Source of the DNA: Flavobacteriia bacterium
Lineage (GTDB): Bacteria > Bacteroidota > Bacteroidia > Flavobacteriales_D > Crocinitomicaceae
Reading direction: 5' to 3'
Length of the DNA: 61,072 nucleotides
NCBI GenBank assembly: GCA_947463445.1
Contig: CANHRS010000008.1
Location: forward strand, 1 to 61,072
In this document: in pieces, positions 26,807-36,528 of the stretch
Layout: every line of letters starts with the position of its first letter
Numbering within the stretch: the stretch's first letter is position 1
The notes under the pieces: model-generated
What the model saw: the letters and a program-made list of their open reading frames with translations, nothing else
The model's database searches: none
Told to the model about the DNA's origin: nothing
Translations under genes and position numbers: made by a program

Positions 26807-28045
26807 TTAATCGTGAAAATCTAAATCTTTATCGTGTGTTTCGGGAATTGTTAGTGTAGCATAAATACCTATAACAAAACAAATAATACCAACTACTGCA
26901 CCTGCTATAATAACATTGGTAGTAGGTTTTAAATAATCAAACAATAGTGTCATTAAAATTACGGTACCACGCACAAAATTAGGGATGGTTGTTGCAGCAG
27001 TAGAACGAATATTCGTACCAAATTGTTCAGCACTTACCGTTACAAACATTGCCCAATAACCAGTACCTAGACCTAACCAAATACAATAGAAATAATACAT
27101 TTTCGCTGTTTTTACGCCAGAGAAAAGCAATAAAACAACACCAATCAGCGTAAAAAACATCATCCAAAAAATTGCTTTCTTCCGGGAATGTAACCAATGA
27201 CTTATAAATCCACTCGATAAATCCCCTACAGAAATTCCGATATATGCCCACATAATAGCCATTCCAGGTTTTACTTCTTCCGTGATGCCTAAAGCAGTTG
27301 CAAATTGATTCGCAAACATGGCCAAAATACCGATACAAAACCAGGTAGGTAAACCAATTCCAATACATTTCATGTAACGTAGAAATAAATCTTTCGAAGT
27401 AAAGAACATAAAAAAGTTTCCTTTTTTGACTGTGTCATTTTGTTTTATTTGGTGAAACATACCAGATTCAACCACACCAACACGAAGTAAGAGTAGACAA
27501 ATCCCCATAGCACCACCAATCCAATAGGCAATGGTCCAGTCCCCAGATAATTCTACTGTAAAGTTTGCTACTACAGCACCAAGTAAACCGAATCCAGCAA
27601 CAATCGATGTTCCGATAGCGCGTAGATTTTTAGGGAGTGATTCGGATACAAGTGTAATTCCAGCACCTAATTCTCCTGCTAGACCAATACCAGCAATAAA
27701 ACGAAGTAGCATATAAGCAGCGCTTTTATCCATAAAGTTAATTTGCGGAAGGAAACCGCATGCAATATTTGCTAGCGAGTAGGTGATAATGGATCCGAAA
27801 AGTACGGAAAGTCGTCCTTTTTTATCCCCTAAAACACCCCATAAGATTCCACCTAATAATAGTCCAGCCATTTGCCAATTCAAAATACTTTTACCAACGG
27901 TATCTGGATTTATATGCATTGCTTCCAAACTAGGAATACGCACAATTCCAAAAAGTAAAAGATCATATATATCTACAAAGTAGCCTAAAGCGGCGACAAT
28001 TACGGGTAGACTAAATAAGTGTTTTAATTTTGTTGAATTACTCAT
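26807..28045 (-). CDS. Major facilitator superfamily transporter (metabolite:H+ symporter-like)
   Basis: 412 residues, about 12 membrane segments. Loop 2-3 motif GVLGDKKGRLSVLFGS and helix 4-5 motif RFIAGIGLAGELGAGITLVSE are typical of the sugar/metabolite H+ symporter branch. The substrate is unknown. The start codon lies one base after the stop of the DUF2079 gene, so the two are co-translated. Confidence 0.9.
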   Translation of the reverse strand: MSNSTKLKHLFSLPVIVAALGYFVDIYDLLLFGIVRIPSLEAMHINPDTVGKSILNWQMAGLLLGGILWGVLGDKKGRLSVLFGSIITYSLANIACGFLPQINFMDKSAAYMLLRFIAGIGLAGELGAGITLVSESLPKNLRAIGTSIVAGFGLLGAVVANFTVELSGDWTIAYWIGGAMGICLLLLRVGVVESGMFHQIKQNDTVKKGNFFMFFTSKDLFLRYMKCIGIGLPTWFCIGILAMFANQFATALGITEEVKPGMAIMWAYIGISVGDLSSGFISHWLHSRKKAIFWMMFFTLIGVVLLLFSGVKTAKMYYFYCIWLGLGTGYWAMFVTVSAEQFGTNIRSTAATTIPNFVRGTVILMTLLFDYLKPTTNVIIAGAVVGIICFVIGIYATLTIPETHDKDLDFHD

Positions 28046-28046
28046 G

Positions 28047-29540
28047 TTATTTTAGATTCGATGTTTTTGGAAGCAAAATTACTTTTTTGTTTAACTTTTT
28101 AAGTATAAGTAGATTGAATTTTTGGTGAACGATCTGATAATGTTTGTTTTTAGAAAGGTTTTTAAGTTTGTTATCATACGCTTCACTAGTTAAAGGATAG
28201 GCATATTCAGGTAAGGTTATCAGTGCTATGAAATCTGCTTTTTGAGTGTAAGGAAAATGGTAAATATTTTTTCGAAAAGCAAGTTGCGGAGCAAGTGGTG
28301 AAGAACAACTAACACTTGCATCATTTGGAATCAGTTCAAGTGCTTTTTTGATGGAAGATACATCTAGTTTTGATTGATAATGACCTGATTTAAAGAAAAT
28401 GGAATTAGTAGCTTCGTACCACTTTGATTTTCGACTAATGATTGTTTGGATGGTTGAACCAAATGTAAGAAGTGTAATGATTGTTAAGAGTAACATTCTC
28501 TTTTTGGAAATAAGCGATAAAAAATCGATGACTATAAAACTTATTATGGGTGTAAGTTCAATGGAGTATTGATTGTTGATTCCCCATAATGAGTAATCAT
28601 TAGATAAAAACTTAAACGAAACAATTGGAATCAACATTAATAAATATATAGGACGAAAAATGATTAAAATTCCTCCTGAAAATAGAAACATGAGCGTTGT
28701 CTCTAATTTAATTCCATTATACTCCACATCATTGGTTGTATTTGAAAATAACTTGTAGAAAAAATCTATGGGATGAGTAAAAAATGTTTGAATAATTTCT
28801 CCTGGTTTATCGTATCGCTCTAGTTGTAAGTTTGTCGATGAATCCTGTAGTTCAGGCATACAATAACCTAGGATAACAAGTGCATATACGATGCAAAAAA
28901 CCAATTGTGCAAGTTCAATTTTGGTACTTTTAAACGTGTTTGATTTTTTGTTTTTTATCAGTAGCGCAGTAATAATGAATATCAACCAAATGGACATTGT
29001 TTCGATGGATAACAATGCGAGTATTAACAAAAGAGTGGCGTTTCTATGATGTTTTTTCTCGAAGTAATAGATAAACCATGGAATAAACATCGTGCCGATT
29101 ACATTCATATGGAAATCGAATGAAAGTGCAGAGTAAATCCCCCAAATACTTAAAAAATGAATGAGGCAAAATTTAGAAAGTCTTGCTTGATTTGGTAGTT
29201 TATCGGATGCATATTTATAGATTCCAAGACTTCCAAAAATGATGCTAGCAATTTGAATAATTAATAATGTATATGAACCAAAAATGAATCTGAATGGTGC
29301 GAATATTGCAATTAACACCGAAAAATGGGTTGCCAAAAATGGATATTCAGTTTCAGACAAACCAAGTGTAAATCGCACCTCGTTGAAATTTGAATACATA
29401 TATAATGCATGATTAAACATCCCCAAATCCAATGCATAAGTTCTGAGTAGGTAGTGATTTACAAGTGAAATAGAAGAAAATATCAGACTAAAAAATATCA
29501 GAATTAGCGTGATAACACTTCGTTTAGAGTTCATATACAA
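28047..29540 (-). CDS. DUF2079 membrane protein
   Basis: 497 residues with 10 or more hydrophobic segments. The family signature is near the start (RTYALDLGMFNHALYMYSNF, followed by FLATHFSVLIAIFAPF). DUF2079 proteins resemble GT-C glycosyltransferases and may use polyprenyl-linked sugars; no activity is proven. A second ATG two codons in (MNSKRS) may be the real start. It lies between a gliding-type surface protein (7-bp gap) and the MFS gene, all in one operon. Confidence 0.85.
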   Translation of the reverse strand: MYMNSKRSVITLILIFFSLIFSSISLVNHYLLRTYALDLGMFNHALYMYSNFNEVRFTLGLSETEYPFLATHFSVLIAIFAPFRFIFGSYTLLIIQIASIIFGSLGIYKYASDKLPNQARLSKFCLIHFLSIWGIYSALSFDFHMNVIGTMFIPWFIYYFEKKHHRNATLLLILALLSIETMSIWLIFIITALLIKNKKSNTFKSTKIELAQLVFCIVYALVILGYCMPELQDSSTNLQLERYDKPGEIIQTFFTHPIDFFYKLFSNTTNDVEYNGIKLETTLMFLFSGGILIIFRPIYLLMLIPIVSFKFLSNDYSLWGINNQYSIELTPIISFIVIDFLSLISKKRMLLLTIITLLTFGSTIQTIISRKSKWYEATNSIFFKSGHYQSKLDVSSIKKALELIPNDASVSCSSPLAPQLAFRKNIYHFPYTQKADFIALITLPEYAYPLTSEAYDNKLKNLSKNKHYQIVHQKFNLLILKKLNKKVILLPKTSNLK

Positions 29541-29547
29541 TTATCTA

Positions 29548-32500
29548 TTAACGGATCAAATTTACATGTCCGTGTAGTTTTTTCACTTCTTTTGTTAAGC
29601 TAGTTGTTACTTGAATGGTCCACGTATAAATTCCAACCAAACTAACATTGTTGCCATAGGTACCATCCCAACCAATAGCAGGGTCATGTGAAACAAATAG
29701 TATTTCCCCCCATCGATTAAAAATGGTTAATGTGTATGATTGAGAATCAAAACCACTATACAGTATTGGTAAAAATGTGTTATTTAAATTGTCACCATCT
29801 GGTGTAAAACTATTCGGAACATAATAGATAAATTCATCTATAACATCGATTAATTTGGATTTTTGAGAAGTACATTTTGAAGCATTGGAAGCAAATAATG
29901 TTACAACATACGATTGAGGTTTTCCAAAATACCCATGTTTTGGATTTTTTTCTTTGCTGTTTATATCATCCCCAAAATCCCATAAATAACTAGTGGCATC
30001 TGAGGAAGACGTATTAAAAAAAGTTACGTTGGGATTTAAAGCAGAAATGGTTGTTGGTTCGATCTCGAAATCAGCGATAGGGGTACTTTTACCACAAATC
30101 ATATTTTGTTTTGTAGCAGAATTGCCACATCCATTTTTTGCTGTTTTTAACTGTACATCATAACACTTTACCTCTTTAAATGAATATTTAACTACAGGCT
30201 GGTCTCCTAAAACAATTAAAGAGTCGGAGCCAAAATACCAAATGGAGGAGTCTCCAATATTCGTAGATGCATTTATAAATGTAGCAGTAAATGGCACGCA
30301 GCCAGTTAGTTTATCTGCTTGGAAATTAATTTTTGGCTTTTGTCCGATAACAATTTTAAAACTATCTTCAAATGCACAGCCATCTTTTTTATCATAGAGA
30401 AAAAGAAGTGTATCTTTTGTAATCGCTTTATTGATAATTAGACCATTCTTTTTTTGTGTATTTGAATAATAATTTTCGTTACCTGAAAGGTTGTTTCCTG
30501 TGAGTTTAATTAGTTTGAATGTATCACAAATCGATTGATCTCCAGGATTATTTATTTTAGGTGAGTTATGGACAGTTATTTTAAAACTTTTTTCATCGGA
30601 ACAAGTATAGAGAGAGTCGTAGATATATATAGTTTTAGTAGCAGTTATAGGTCCCTTAATTGCAGTGCTTAGTGTCGATTTTGGTGTTTCAAAATAGTTT
30701 TCCTGCCCAGTTAGATTCGTTCCGATAATAGTTGGTAATAGGAATGTATCACACACTGTGGTGTCTTTTACACTTTTTAAATTAGATCGTTTATTTACAG
30801 TGATAACACGTGTTTTTTCGGAGAAACAATTTGGAGTACTTCCCGTTTCGGCATAGACAAAGAGGGTGGTATCTTTTTTGAAATACGTACCTGTAGGAAT
30901 AAGATTCCCTCCCTTTTTAGTCTGACTATAATATTCCCCAGGAGTACCAGTAATAAATGCAGGCAATGCTACGCTATCACAACCTACTAAGGGAGTTTGT
31001 GGTGAAATTATTGGTGAGTTTTTTACGGTAATATTAAACGATTTTTCGATTTTACATTTTACACTATTTCCTGTTTCAGCATATATGAAAATTGGTATGG
31101 AAGATTTTATAATGTCTGTAGTGCCATAATTAATTCCTCCTCGATTTGCTGCGCCGAAATAATTCCCTAGGCTTAAAGGGATTAAGACCAAACTATCGCA
31201 TACAGTAGTATCTATATACCTTGGAAGTATCGGGGTTTTGTAAATTGTTATTTTTTTAGTTTTTTCAGAATAACAATTTGGAGCACCTCCCGTTTCGGCA
31301 TAGACATAGAGCGATGTATCTTTTTTGAAATACGTATCTGCGGGAATAAGATTTCCTCCCTTTTTAGTCTGACTATAATATTCTCCAGGAGTTCCAGGAG
31401 TAAATGCAGGTAATGCTACACTATCACAACTTACTAAGGGAGTTTGTGGTAAAATTATTGGTGAGTTTTTTACGGTAATATTAAACGATTTTTCGCTTTT
31501 ACATTTTACATTATTTCCTGTTTCGGCATATATGAAAATTGGTATGGAAGATTTTATAGTGTCAGTTGTGCCATAATTAATTCCTCCCTGATTCGCTGCA
31601 CCGAAATAATTTCCTAAACTTAAAGGAATTAACACTAAACTATCGCATACCGAAGTATCTATATATGTGAGTAGCTTCGGGGTTTTGTAAATTGTTATTT
31701 TTTTTGTTTTTTCAGAATAACAATTTGGTGTACCACTCGTTTCGGCATAGATAAAGAGCGTAGTATCTTTGTTGAAATATGTACCTACTGGAATAAGATT
31801 TCCTCCCTTTTTAGTCTGACTATAATACTCCATAGGACTTCCAGGAATAAATGCCGGCAGTGCTATGCTATCACAACCTTCCAATGGAGTTTGTGGTGAA
31901 ATTATTGGTGAGTTTTTTACGGTAATATTAAACGATTTTTCGGACGTACATCCAGTTAGCCCAGGTATTGCAATATATGCGTAAATTTTTTGGGTGGTTT
32001 TTATGGTGTCTAATACTGTTAGTGATCCACCTGTTTGGTTAGCGCCTTTAAAATAGCTTACGTTTGGGATGTTTGGCAAAACAAAATAATCACAAACACT
32101 AGAATCTTTTAGTGTTTTAGCGATTGAAGAATTTATATTTATGTTAAAAAAATTTTCTGAATAACAGCTTGCATTAGTAGTTGATTCAGCATAGATATAT
32201 ATTTTCTGTGATGTTTTTATAGAATCTCCAGCAATTAATTTAGTTCCTGATTTATTGGTTCCAGTATAATAGTTTCCCGTCGTTAAAGGTGGAAGTGCTA
32301 TTGCTAGACAACTATTTGTATCATTTTGCTTTTTGATTGTTGGTGTAGCAGTTAAATTTACTATAAAACTTTTTTCATCGATACAAACTCCGGAGGAATC
32401 AAAAATCCAAACTGTTTGATTTGTCTTTAAATATCCAGTTAGTAATTGTCGACTAGCAGAAGTATGTGTATTAGTATAATAGTTAGGATTCTTCTTATTT

Positions 32501-34458
32501 GTTCCTAAGATTGCGGGTAATAATAAGGAGTCACATCCTTCTATAGTTCCAGGGTTTGTCGTATTTGGAGTCGTATAAACATTAATTTTTACCTTAGTTT
32601 TACATCCATTTGTACTTAGATATACGATATCGGTTGTTCCAGAAGATTTCCCAGTTACTATACCATTATTATCTACATCAGCAATAGCTGTATTAGCAGA
32701 AGTCCAAGGGTTTGTTCCGTTTGGAGTTAATGGATTCTTTTTTAGTTGCGTAATACCATCTTTACATAAGGAAGTAGTTCCAGTTACTTCTTCGCTTTCA
32801 TTTACGGTGATTGTGGTATCGCGCTTACATCCTTGGTTGGATTTGAACGATATAATTGTTGTCCCAGCTTTTTTTCCAACTATTAGTCCTGTGTTGTCAA
32901 TAGTTGCAACAGCTATGTCCGAGGACGTCCATGGATTAGTAGCTTCTGGCACTGCAGTTGCTGTAAGTTGTTCTTTTTCATTGACACAAATTATCAAATC
33001 ACCGGAAACACTAGCGATTTCAGGTTTGGATTGCGGAGTTACCGTTTTTTCAAGCGTAGTGGTACAACCAGCAACAGAAATAATTTCACATTGGTATATC
33101 GTAGGTGCTGTTGGTGAAACTTCTAACGAATCTTTTGTGCCAATCTCAGTTGTATTTCCTTTTATAGTCCACTTATAGGAATTACCTCCAGGTGGAGCGT
33201 AGAGCATTGTTTTAGTGCTATTACATGCTGCAGATTTGCTGGTTATTTCTAGTTTTTGACAAACAGCATCCACATAAGCATATCCAAAATGTGCTTTATC
33301 TGAACAATCCATGACAGTAAAACGAATGGTGACACTCGTACCAATGTAATTCGTTAAGTCAATAAATACTGGAGTCCAATCTTTGTATAAAACTTTTGTA
33401 GATAAATCTGCTTTTGGATTAGTTGGGTTATCAATAGCATCTTTTTCTACAAACCCAGGGATAGTTCCACTTGCAACTACGAGGTACTCTCCGCATAAGA
33501 TTCGTTTACCATCTTGATCAACAGCATCGATGCGAAAGGTTGGTTGTTGGTTAGGGGCGTGATTACTTGCTTCTAAAACTACTGCGTAATAGTAGGTAAA
33601 TAGTGAATTATCGGAAGTGACCTTAAATTGTTGTTCAATCGTTGCGCCGTTTGATGAAACACCAACTACATCATCGTTATAACGGCGTAGCGTTTTTGTA
33701 CTATCTCCTAGTAGTAATGATTTTGTACCTAAGCCTGGTCGAACTTTTTTAAATCCTCCAATGGCATCTACCCCAGAATACATAATCTTATGTTGTGTAG
33801 AGCTATTTAGTGAAGCATTGGAAATACAAGATTCTGGAAAATAAATAGGGTGTTTAGCTATAGAAACCCCTTCTGAAATTCCTCCGTCTGTGAGTATCCA
33901 GCTTGAAAAATCTCCAGATTCAAATCCAATATTGGAACATGCGTTTTGTATCGTAGAGTTATATACAAATAAACTATAATTATAGCCATCATCCTGTCCG
34001 CAGTCAAGCATGATCCAGTAATCCTTATTAATTATAGCTTTAAACGAAATTTTCAATAAATTATCTGCATTGTCGTCCCCAATTGAAGTTACCGACTCAA
34101 TCAAAATTCCACCACTACCTGGTTTACCTTCCCAAACAGAAAGACTCGGAAGTAAATCTTTTCCGGATTCTCGAACAAATGATAAATTAACGAATATATT
34201 ACCATCCGCTATGGCTTTATGATAGAAAAAAAAATCTGGTCCCTTCGTGTAACTAGAAACAAAACCAGGTGGATCGGTTATATCCGCTGTATTTACATTT
34301 AACGTATTGTTTGATAGTGTGTATGGAAGTGAAATAGAATTTGTAAGAATAGTTGGGGACTCAACTTGGCTAAAAGTCCAATATACCGAAGTAATACTAA
34401 TTAACACAAGTAAAATTCTAACTATCATATGCTTATCAGAAAATAAAGCTACATTCAC
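29548..34458 (-). CDS. Large secreted protein with Ig-like repeats and gliding-motility C-terminal domain
   Basis: 1636 residues with signal peptide (MIVRILLVLISITSVYWTFS). The N-terminal part has jelly-roll-like domains (about 40-420) with FESGDFSSW and FGYAYVDAV motifs. Two bacterial Ig-2 domains follow (TAVPEATNPWTSSDIAVATI and its copy). Then come about ten Cys-containing repeats of the NYYTGTN or YYSQTKKGG type, one PKD domain (SYLWDFGDDINSKEKNPKH), and the gliding-motility C-terminal domain (PNSFTPDGDNLNNTFLP ... FNRWGEILF). This type B domain directs T9SS export. A role in adhesion or gliding is inference. The repeats include a 149-residue unit duplicated at DNA level. Confidence 0.9.
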   Translation of the reverse strand: MNVALFSDKHMIVRILLVLISITSVYWTFSQVESPTILTNSISLPYTLSNNTLNVNTADITDPPGFVSSYTKGPDFFFYHKAIADGNIFVNLSFVRESGKDLLPSLSVWEGKPGSGGILIESVTSIGDDNADNLLKISFKAIINKDYWIMLDCGQDDGYNYSLFVYNSTIQNACSNIGFESGDFSSWILTDGGISEGVSIAKHPIYFPESCISNASLNSSTQHKIMYSGVDAIGGFKKVRPGLGTKSLLLGDSTKTLRRYNDDVVGVSSNGATIEQQFKVTSDNSLFTYYYAVVLEASNHAPNQQPTFRIDAVDQDGKRILCGEYLVVASGTIPGFVEKDAIDNPTNPKADLSTKVLYKDWTPVFIDLTNYIGTSVTIRFTVMDCSDKAHFGYAYVDAVCQKLEITSKSAACNSTKTMLYAPPGGNSYKWTIKGNTTEIGTKDSLEVSPTAPTIYQCEIISVAGCTTTLEKTVTPQSKPEIASVSGDLIICVNEKEQLTATAVPEATNPWTSSDIAVATIDNTGLIVGKKAGTTIISFKSNQGCKRDTTITVNESEEVTGTTSLCKDGITQLKKNPLTPNGTNPWTSANTAIADVDNNGIVTGKSSGTTDIVYLSTNGCKTKVKINVYTTPNTTNPGTIEGCDSLLLPAILGTNKKNPNYYTNTHTSASRQLLTGYLKTNQTVWIFDSSGVCIDEKSFIVNLTATPTIKKQNDTNSCLAIALPPLTTGNYYTGTNKSGTKLIAGDSIKTSQKIYIYAESTTNASCYSENFFNININSSIAKTLKDSSVCDYFVLPNIPNVSYFKGANQTGGSLTVLDTIKTTQKIYAYIAIPGLTGCTSEKSFNITVKNSPIISPQTPLEGCDSIALPAFIPGSPMEYYSQTKKGGNLIPVGTYFNKDTTLFIYAETSGTPNCYSEKTKKITIYKTPKLLTYIDTSVCDSLVLIPLSLGNYFGAANQGGINYGTTDTIKSSIPIFIYAETGNNVKCKSEKSFNITVKNSPIILPQTPLVSCDSVALPAFTPGTPGEYYSQTKKGGNLIPADTYFKKDTSLYVYAETGGAPNCYSEKTKKITIYKTPILPRYIDTTVCDSLVLIPLSLGNYFGAANRGGINYGTTDIIKSSIPIFIYAETGNSVKCKIEKSFNITVKNSPIISPQTPLVGCDSVALPAFITGTPGEYYSQTKKGGNLIPTGTYFKKDTTLFVYAETGSTPNCFSEKTRVITVNKRSNLKSVKDTTVCDTFLLPTIIGTNLTGQENYFETPKSTLSTAIKGPITATKTIYIYDSLYTCSDEKSFKITVHNSPKINNPGDQSICDTFKLIKLTGNNLSGNENYYSNTQKKNGLIINKAITKDTLLFLYDKKDGCAFEDSFKIVIGQKPKINFQADKLTGCVPFTATFINASTNIGDSSIWYFGSDSLIVLGDQPVVKYSFKEVKCYDVQLKTAKNGCGNSATKQNMICGKSTPIADFEIEPTTISALNPNVTFFNTSSSDATSYLWDFGDDINSKEKNPKHGYFGKPQSYVVTLFASNASKCTSQKSKLIDVIDEFIYYVPNSFTPDGDNLNNTFLPILYSGFDSQSYTLTIFNRWGEILFVSHDPAIGWDGTYGNNVSLVGIYTWTIQVTTSLTKEVKKLHGHVNLIR
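31017..31910 (-). repeat. 447-bp intragenic tandem repeats (149 residues)
   Basis: The AGTTTTTTACGGTAATATTA segment recurs at 31017, 31464 and 31911, each 447 bases apart. Between them, two full units keep high nucleotide identity. Flanking units are diverged. Confidence 0.85.
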
Positions 34459-34577
34459 ATTTCATAAAGTTAATGTACAAATAATTTAGTAAATAGAATC
34501 ATTTATACAAAGTAAACTCTTTTATCTCCGATACGTTGCTTTTTAAACGAATTGGAATACATAAATTAACTATTCAC

Positions 34578-35696
34578 TTACATTACTTTTTGGTCAAAAT
34601 CAAATTTTTTCGTTTTGAATGGAAAGAGGTTATATAATTCACCAGAATAATAAAATTCATAGGCTACAGCGCCAAAGGAATGTGGTTTTTCATGTATTTT
34701 GATTGTAGAGCCACCAACTTTTGGATTCTTTTTAGGTTGAGATTGTGGGTATCCAACATTAAAGAGTGTTGCTAAAATTTCAGGACGATTATCAATAGGA
34801 TATCCAGCCTTTTCCCATTGGATTTTTACTTGCTTAACAAATATTGCAGCGTAGATATAAGAATAGAAATGGTTTTTGTAGTCTACCAAACGATTTACAC
34901 GTTCTGCTTTTGGATTATCTGTTTTAAAGTCAAGTAGGTGTATATATTTGTCGCCTAGGTAATAAACGGATTTTGGATCGTGTAAGTTTTTTTCAATATC
35001 TATGGCAGTTTGTTCTTTTATACCGGTCACACCCAGTGAAAATTGGGATTCAACAGTTAGAATTTTGAGTGGTCCGATCCATTTTTTGTATGCTTCACGT
35101 TTAGAATTAAACAAACGGATTTGTTCACCAACAAGACATGCAACAATTAATCGTGCTTCAACACCCGTTAAGTTTTGCACAGAGTCAATCAATTTTTTGT
35201 CTTTGGCAACTGCGATTTTAAAGTCTTGCCATTCGGAAATATTCATCCAGTCAAAAATACTTCCTTGTAAACGTTTCGGTTGTTTTTTTTGTTTGTTAAG
35301 TTGTTGTATTTCTTTTTGGTACGCTTTGTTTTTTTGTAAGAATAGCTCTACAGCATCAATCATTTTACTTGTTTCTACCTCATTTTTATCTTGCATGTAG
35401 GCATCCATAATAAAGTTTGCGTTTTTCGGACAATATTTGTTAAGGATTAACAAGCGTTCTAAATTTTTGTAGGTACGGATTTCCCCATTGGTAGTATCTA
35501 TTTTAAACGATTGGTTGTATTTATCTTTGATTTCGTTAAAATATCGGTCGTTCATATCAATAGAACCTGCATCGTTTGTGAGTTTTAATTGTACAGCAAA
35601 ATACGTTGCAGATAGAAAGAAACCAACAATAGCAAAAGCAAAAATAAGTGTGAAAAATGGGTATTTAACCCAACGTTTAGCGAAGAATTTTTTCAT
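34578..35696 (-). CDS. Membrane-anchored protein with possible lysozyme-like domain
   Basis: 372 residues. One N-terminal membrane segment (FFTLIFAFAIVGFFLSATYF), then a periplasmic part. The stretch EARLIVACLVGEQIRLF, followed by SQFSLGVTGIKEQTAIDIEK and later RPEILATLFNVGY, has the order seen in lysozyme-like (transglycosylase or DUF1402-type) domains: a catalytic-type Glu, an S-x-G-x-x-x-I segment and a helix with N-x-G. This is my reading of motifs, not a firm family call. If correct it would cleave peptidoglycan. It stands alone, with a heptamer array just upstream. Confidence 0.6.
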   Translation of the reverse strand: MKKFFAKRWVKYPFFTLIFAFAIVGFFLSATYFAVQLKLTNDAGSIDMNDRYFNEIKDKYNQSFKIDTTNGEIRTYKNLERLLILNKYCPKNANFIMDAYMQDKNEVETSKMIDAVELFLQKNKAYQKEIQQLNKQKKQPKRLQGSIFDWMNISEWQDFKIAVAKDKKLIDSVQNLTGVEARLIVACLVGEQIRLFNSKREAYKKWIGPLKILTVESQFSLGVTGIKEQTAIDIEKNLHDPKSVYYLGDKYIHLLDFKTDNPKAERVNRLVDYKNHFYSYIYAAIFVKQVKIQWEKAGYPIDNRPEILATLFNVGYPQSQPKKNPKVGGSTIKIHEKPHSFGAVAYEFYYSGELYNLFPFKTKKFDFDQKVM

Positions 35697-35703
35697 GGAG
35701 CGA

Positions 35704-35738
35704 AATTACAAATTACAAATTAGAAAATTACAAATTAG
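35704..35738. repeat. Heptamer array (ATTACAA)
   Basis: Units ATTACAA, ATTACAA, ATTAGAAA, ATTACAA, ATTAG run in tandem, starting 8 bases upstream of the start codon at 35696. Confidence 0.75.
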
Positions 35739-35803
35739 CAGATTCGAGATTATGGATAGGTTGATTAGGATGGTGGGATATTAACCGTTAAGAAATTAAG
35801 GAC

Positions 35804-35836
35804 AAGGATGCGAGGGATGTGAGGGATGTGAGGGAG
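35804..35836. repeat. Short 9-bp tandem repeat (AGGGATGTG)
   Basis: AAGGATGCG, AGGGATGTG, AGGGATGTG, AGGGAG in tandem. Confidence 0.75.
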
Positions 35837-35883
35837 ATTTATTAAGGTGTTTAAGTTGATTCTCTTTGAGAATATTTAACGTA

Positions 35884-36522
35884 CTAAATAGCAAATTTAT
35901 GGGAGCCATCGCAGTTTGGCATGCGTTTGGATAATCCGCAGGTGCAATCAGTCATTCCTTTTCCTTGCAGGATTTTGTCCATATATTTTTCAATGCGGTT
36001 ATTTCGGGTTTTAGCATTGTTTGACCCGGAAAAATGTAGGAGATATCCTTTTTGACGTCCAGGAGTAAGCGCTTCGAAAGCGGTTTGGAATTCCGTGTTT
36101 TGCTTAAATTTTTCTATTAATTCTTCCGGGATAGTATAGTCTTCCTTTTTTTTATATTCAATTTTTAGTCCTCTTTTTTCAACCTCAATCGCTTCGAAAA
36201 TGTATGCTTTGATTGTTGCTTCCATTGCAACGAGTTGTTCGATAGTTGTGAAGCGTATTTGTCGCCCAGATTGTACATTTTCTGTTTGTTGAATTAAGAC
36301 GTTTTCACTATCGAGTAGCAAGGAACCCTTCATGAAGTTTAGTGCGAAATATTCTTTAAATCCATGAATTAACACGATGTTTTTTCCGTTGTATGTATAA
36401 CAAGGAACTTTCCATTTTTCCTCTTCGATTAATAAGCAATCAAGTACAAATGTCCTTAAAAGTTGTAACTCTTCTTTCCATTGTGTTAGTTCGTCAAAAA
36501 ATACATTAATTTTTGGGTTCAT
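35884..36522 (-). CDS. YdeI/OmdA-type protein with DUF1801 domain and C-terminal CDGSH-type motif
   Basis: 212 residues. The N-terminal half (about 15-110) is DUF1801-like (LLIEEEKWKVPCYTYNGKNI, then YFALNFMKGSLLLD). The C-terminal half is the OmdA/YdeI-type segment (FEALTPGRQKGYLLHFSGSN, ARTRNNRIEKYMDKIL). The last 20 residues contain CTCGLSKRMPNCDGSH, which fits the CDGSH iron-sulfur pattern C-x-C-x2-S-x3-P-x-C-D-G-S-H (Cys193, Cys195, Cys204, His208). A 2Fe-2S cluster is therefore likely. Function unknown. It starts 6 bases after the stop of the lipoprotein gene at 36529 and is probably co-transcribed with it. Confidence 0.82.
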   Translation of the reverse strand: MNPKINVFFDELTQWKEELQLLRTFVLDCLLIEEEKWKVPCYTYNGKNIVLIHGFKEYFALNFMKGSLLLDSENVLIQQTENVQSGRQIRFTTIEQLVAMEATIKAYIFEAIEVEKRGLKIEYKKKEDYTIPEELIEKFKQNTEFQTAFEALTPGRQKGYLLHFSGSNNAKTRNNRIEKYMDKILQGKGMTDCTCGLSKRMPNCDGSHKFAI

Positions 36523-36528
36523 AGTGTC

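Noticed and set aside
27027-27368. 113-codon frame inside the MFS transporter gene
   Set aside because: It is a same-strand alternative frame of a membrane protein, with a Cys/Trp-rich translation typical of shadows.
32807-33178. 123-codon plus-strand frame inside the gliding-type protein gene
   Set aside because: Antisense shadow of an Ig-2 domain region; Ser/Val-rich translation without conserved features.
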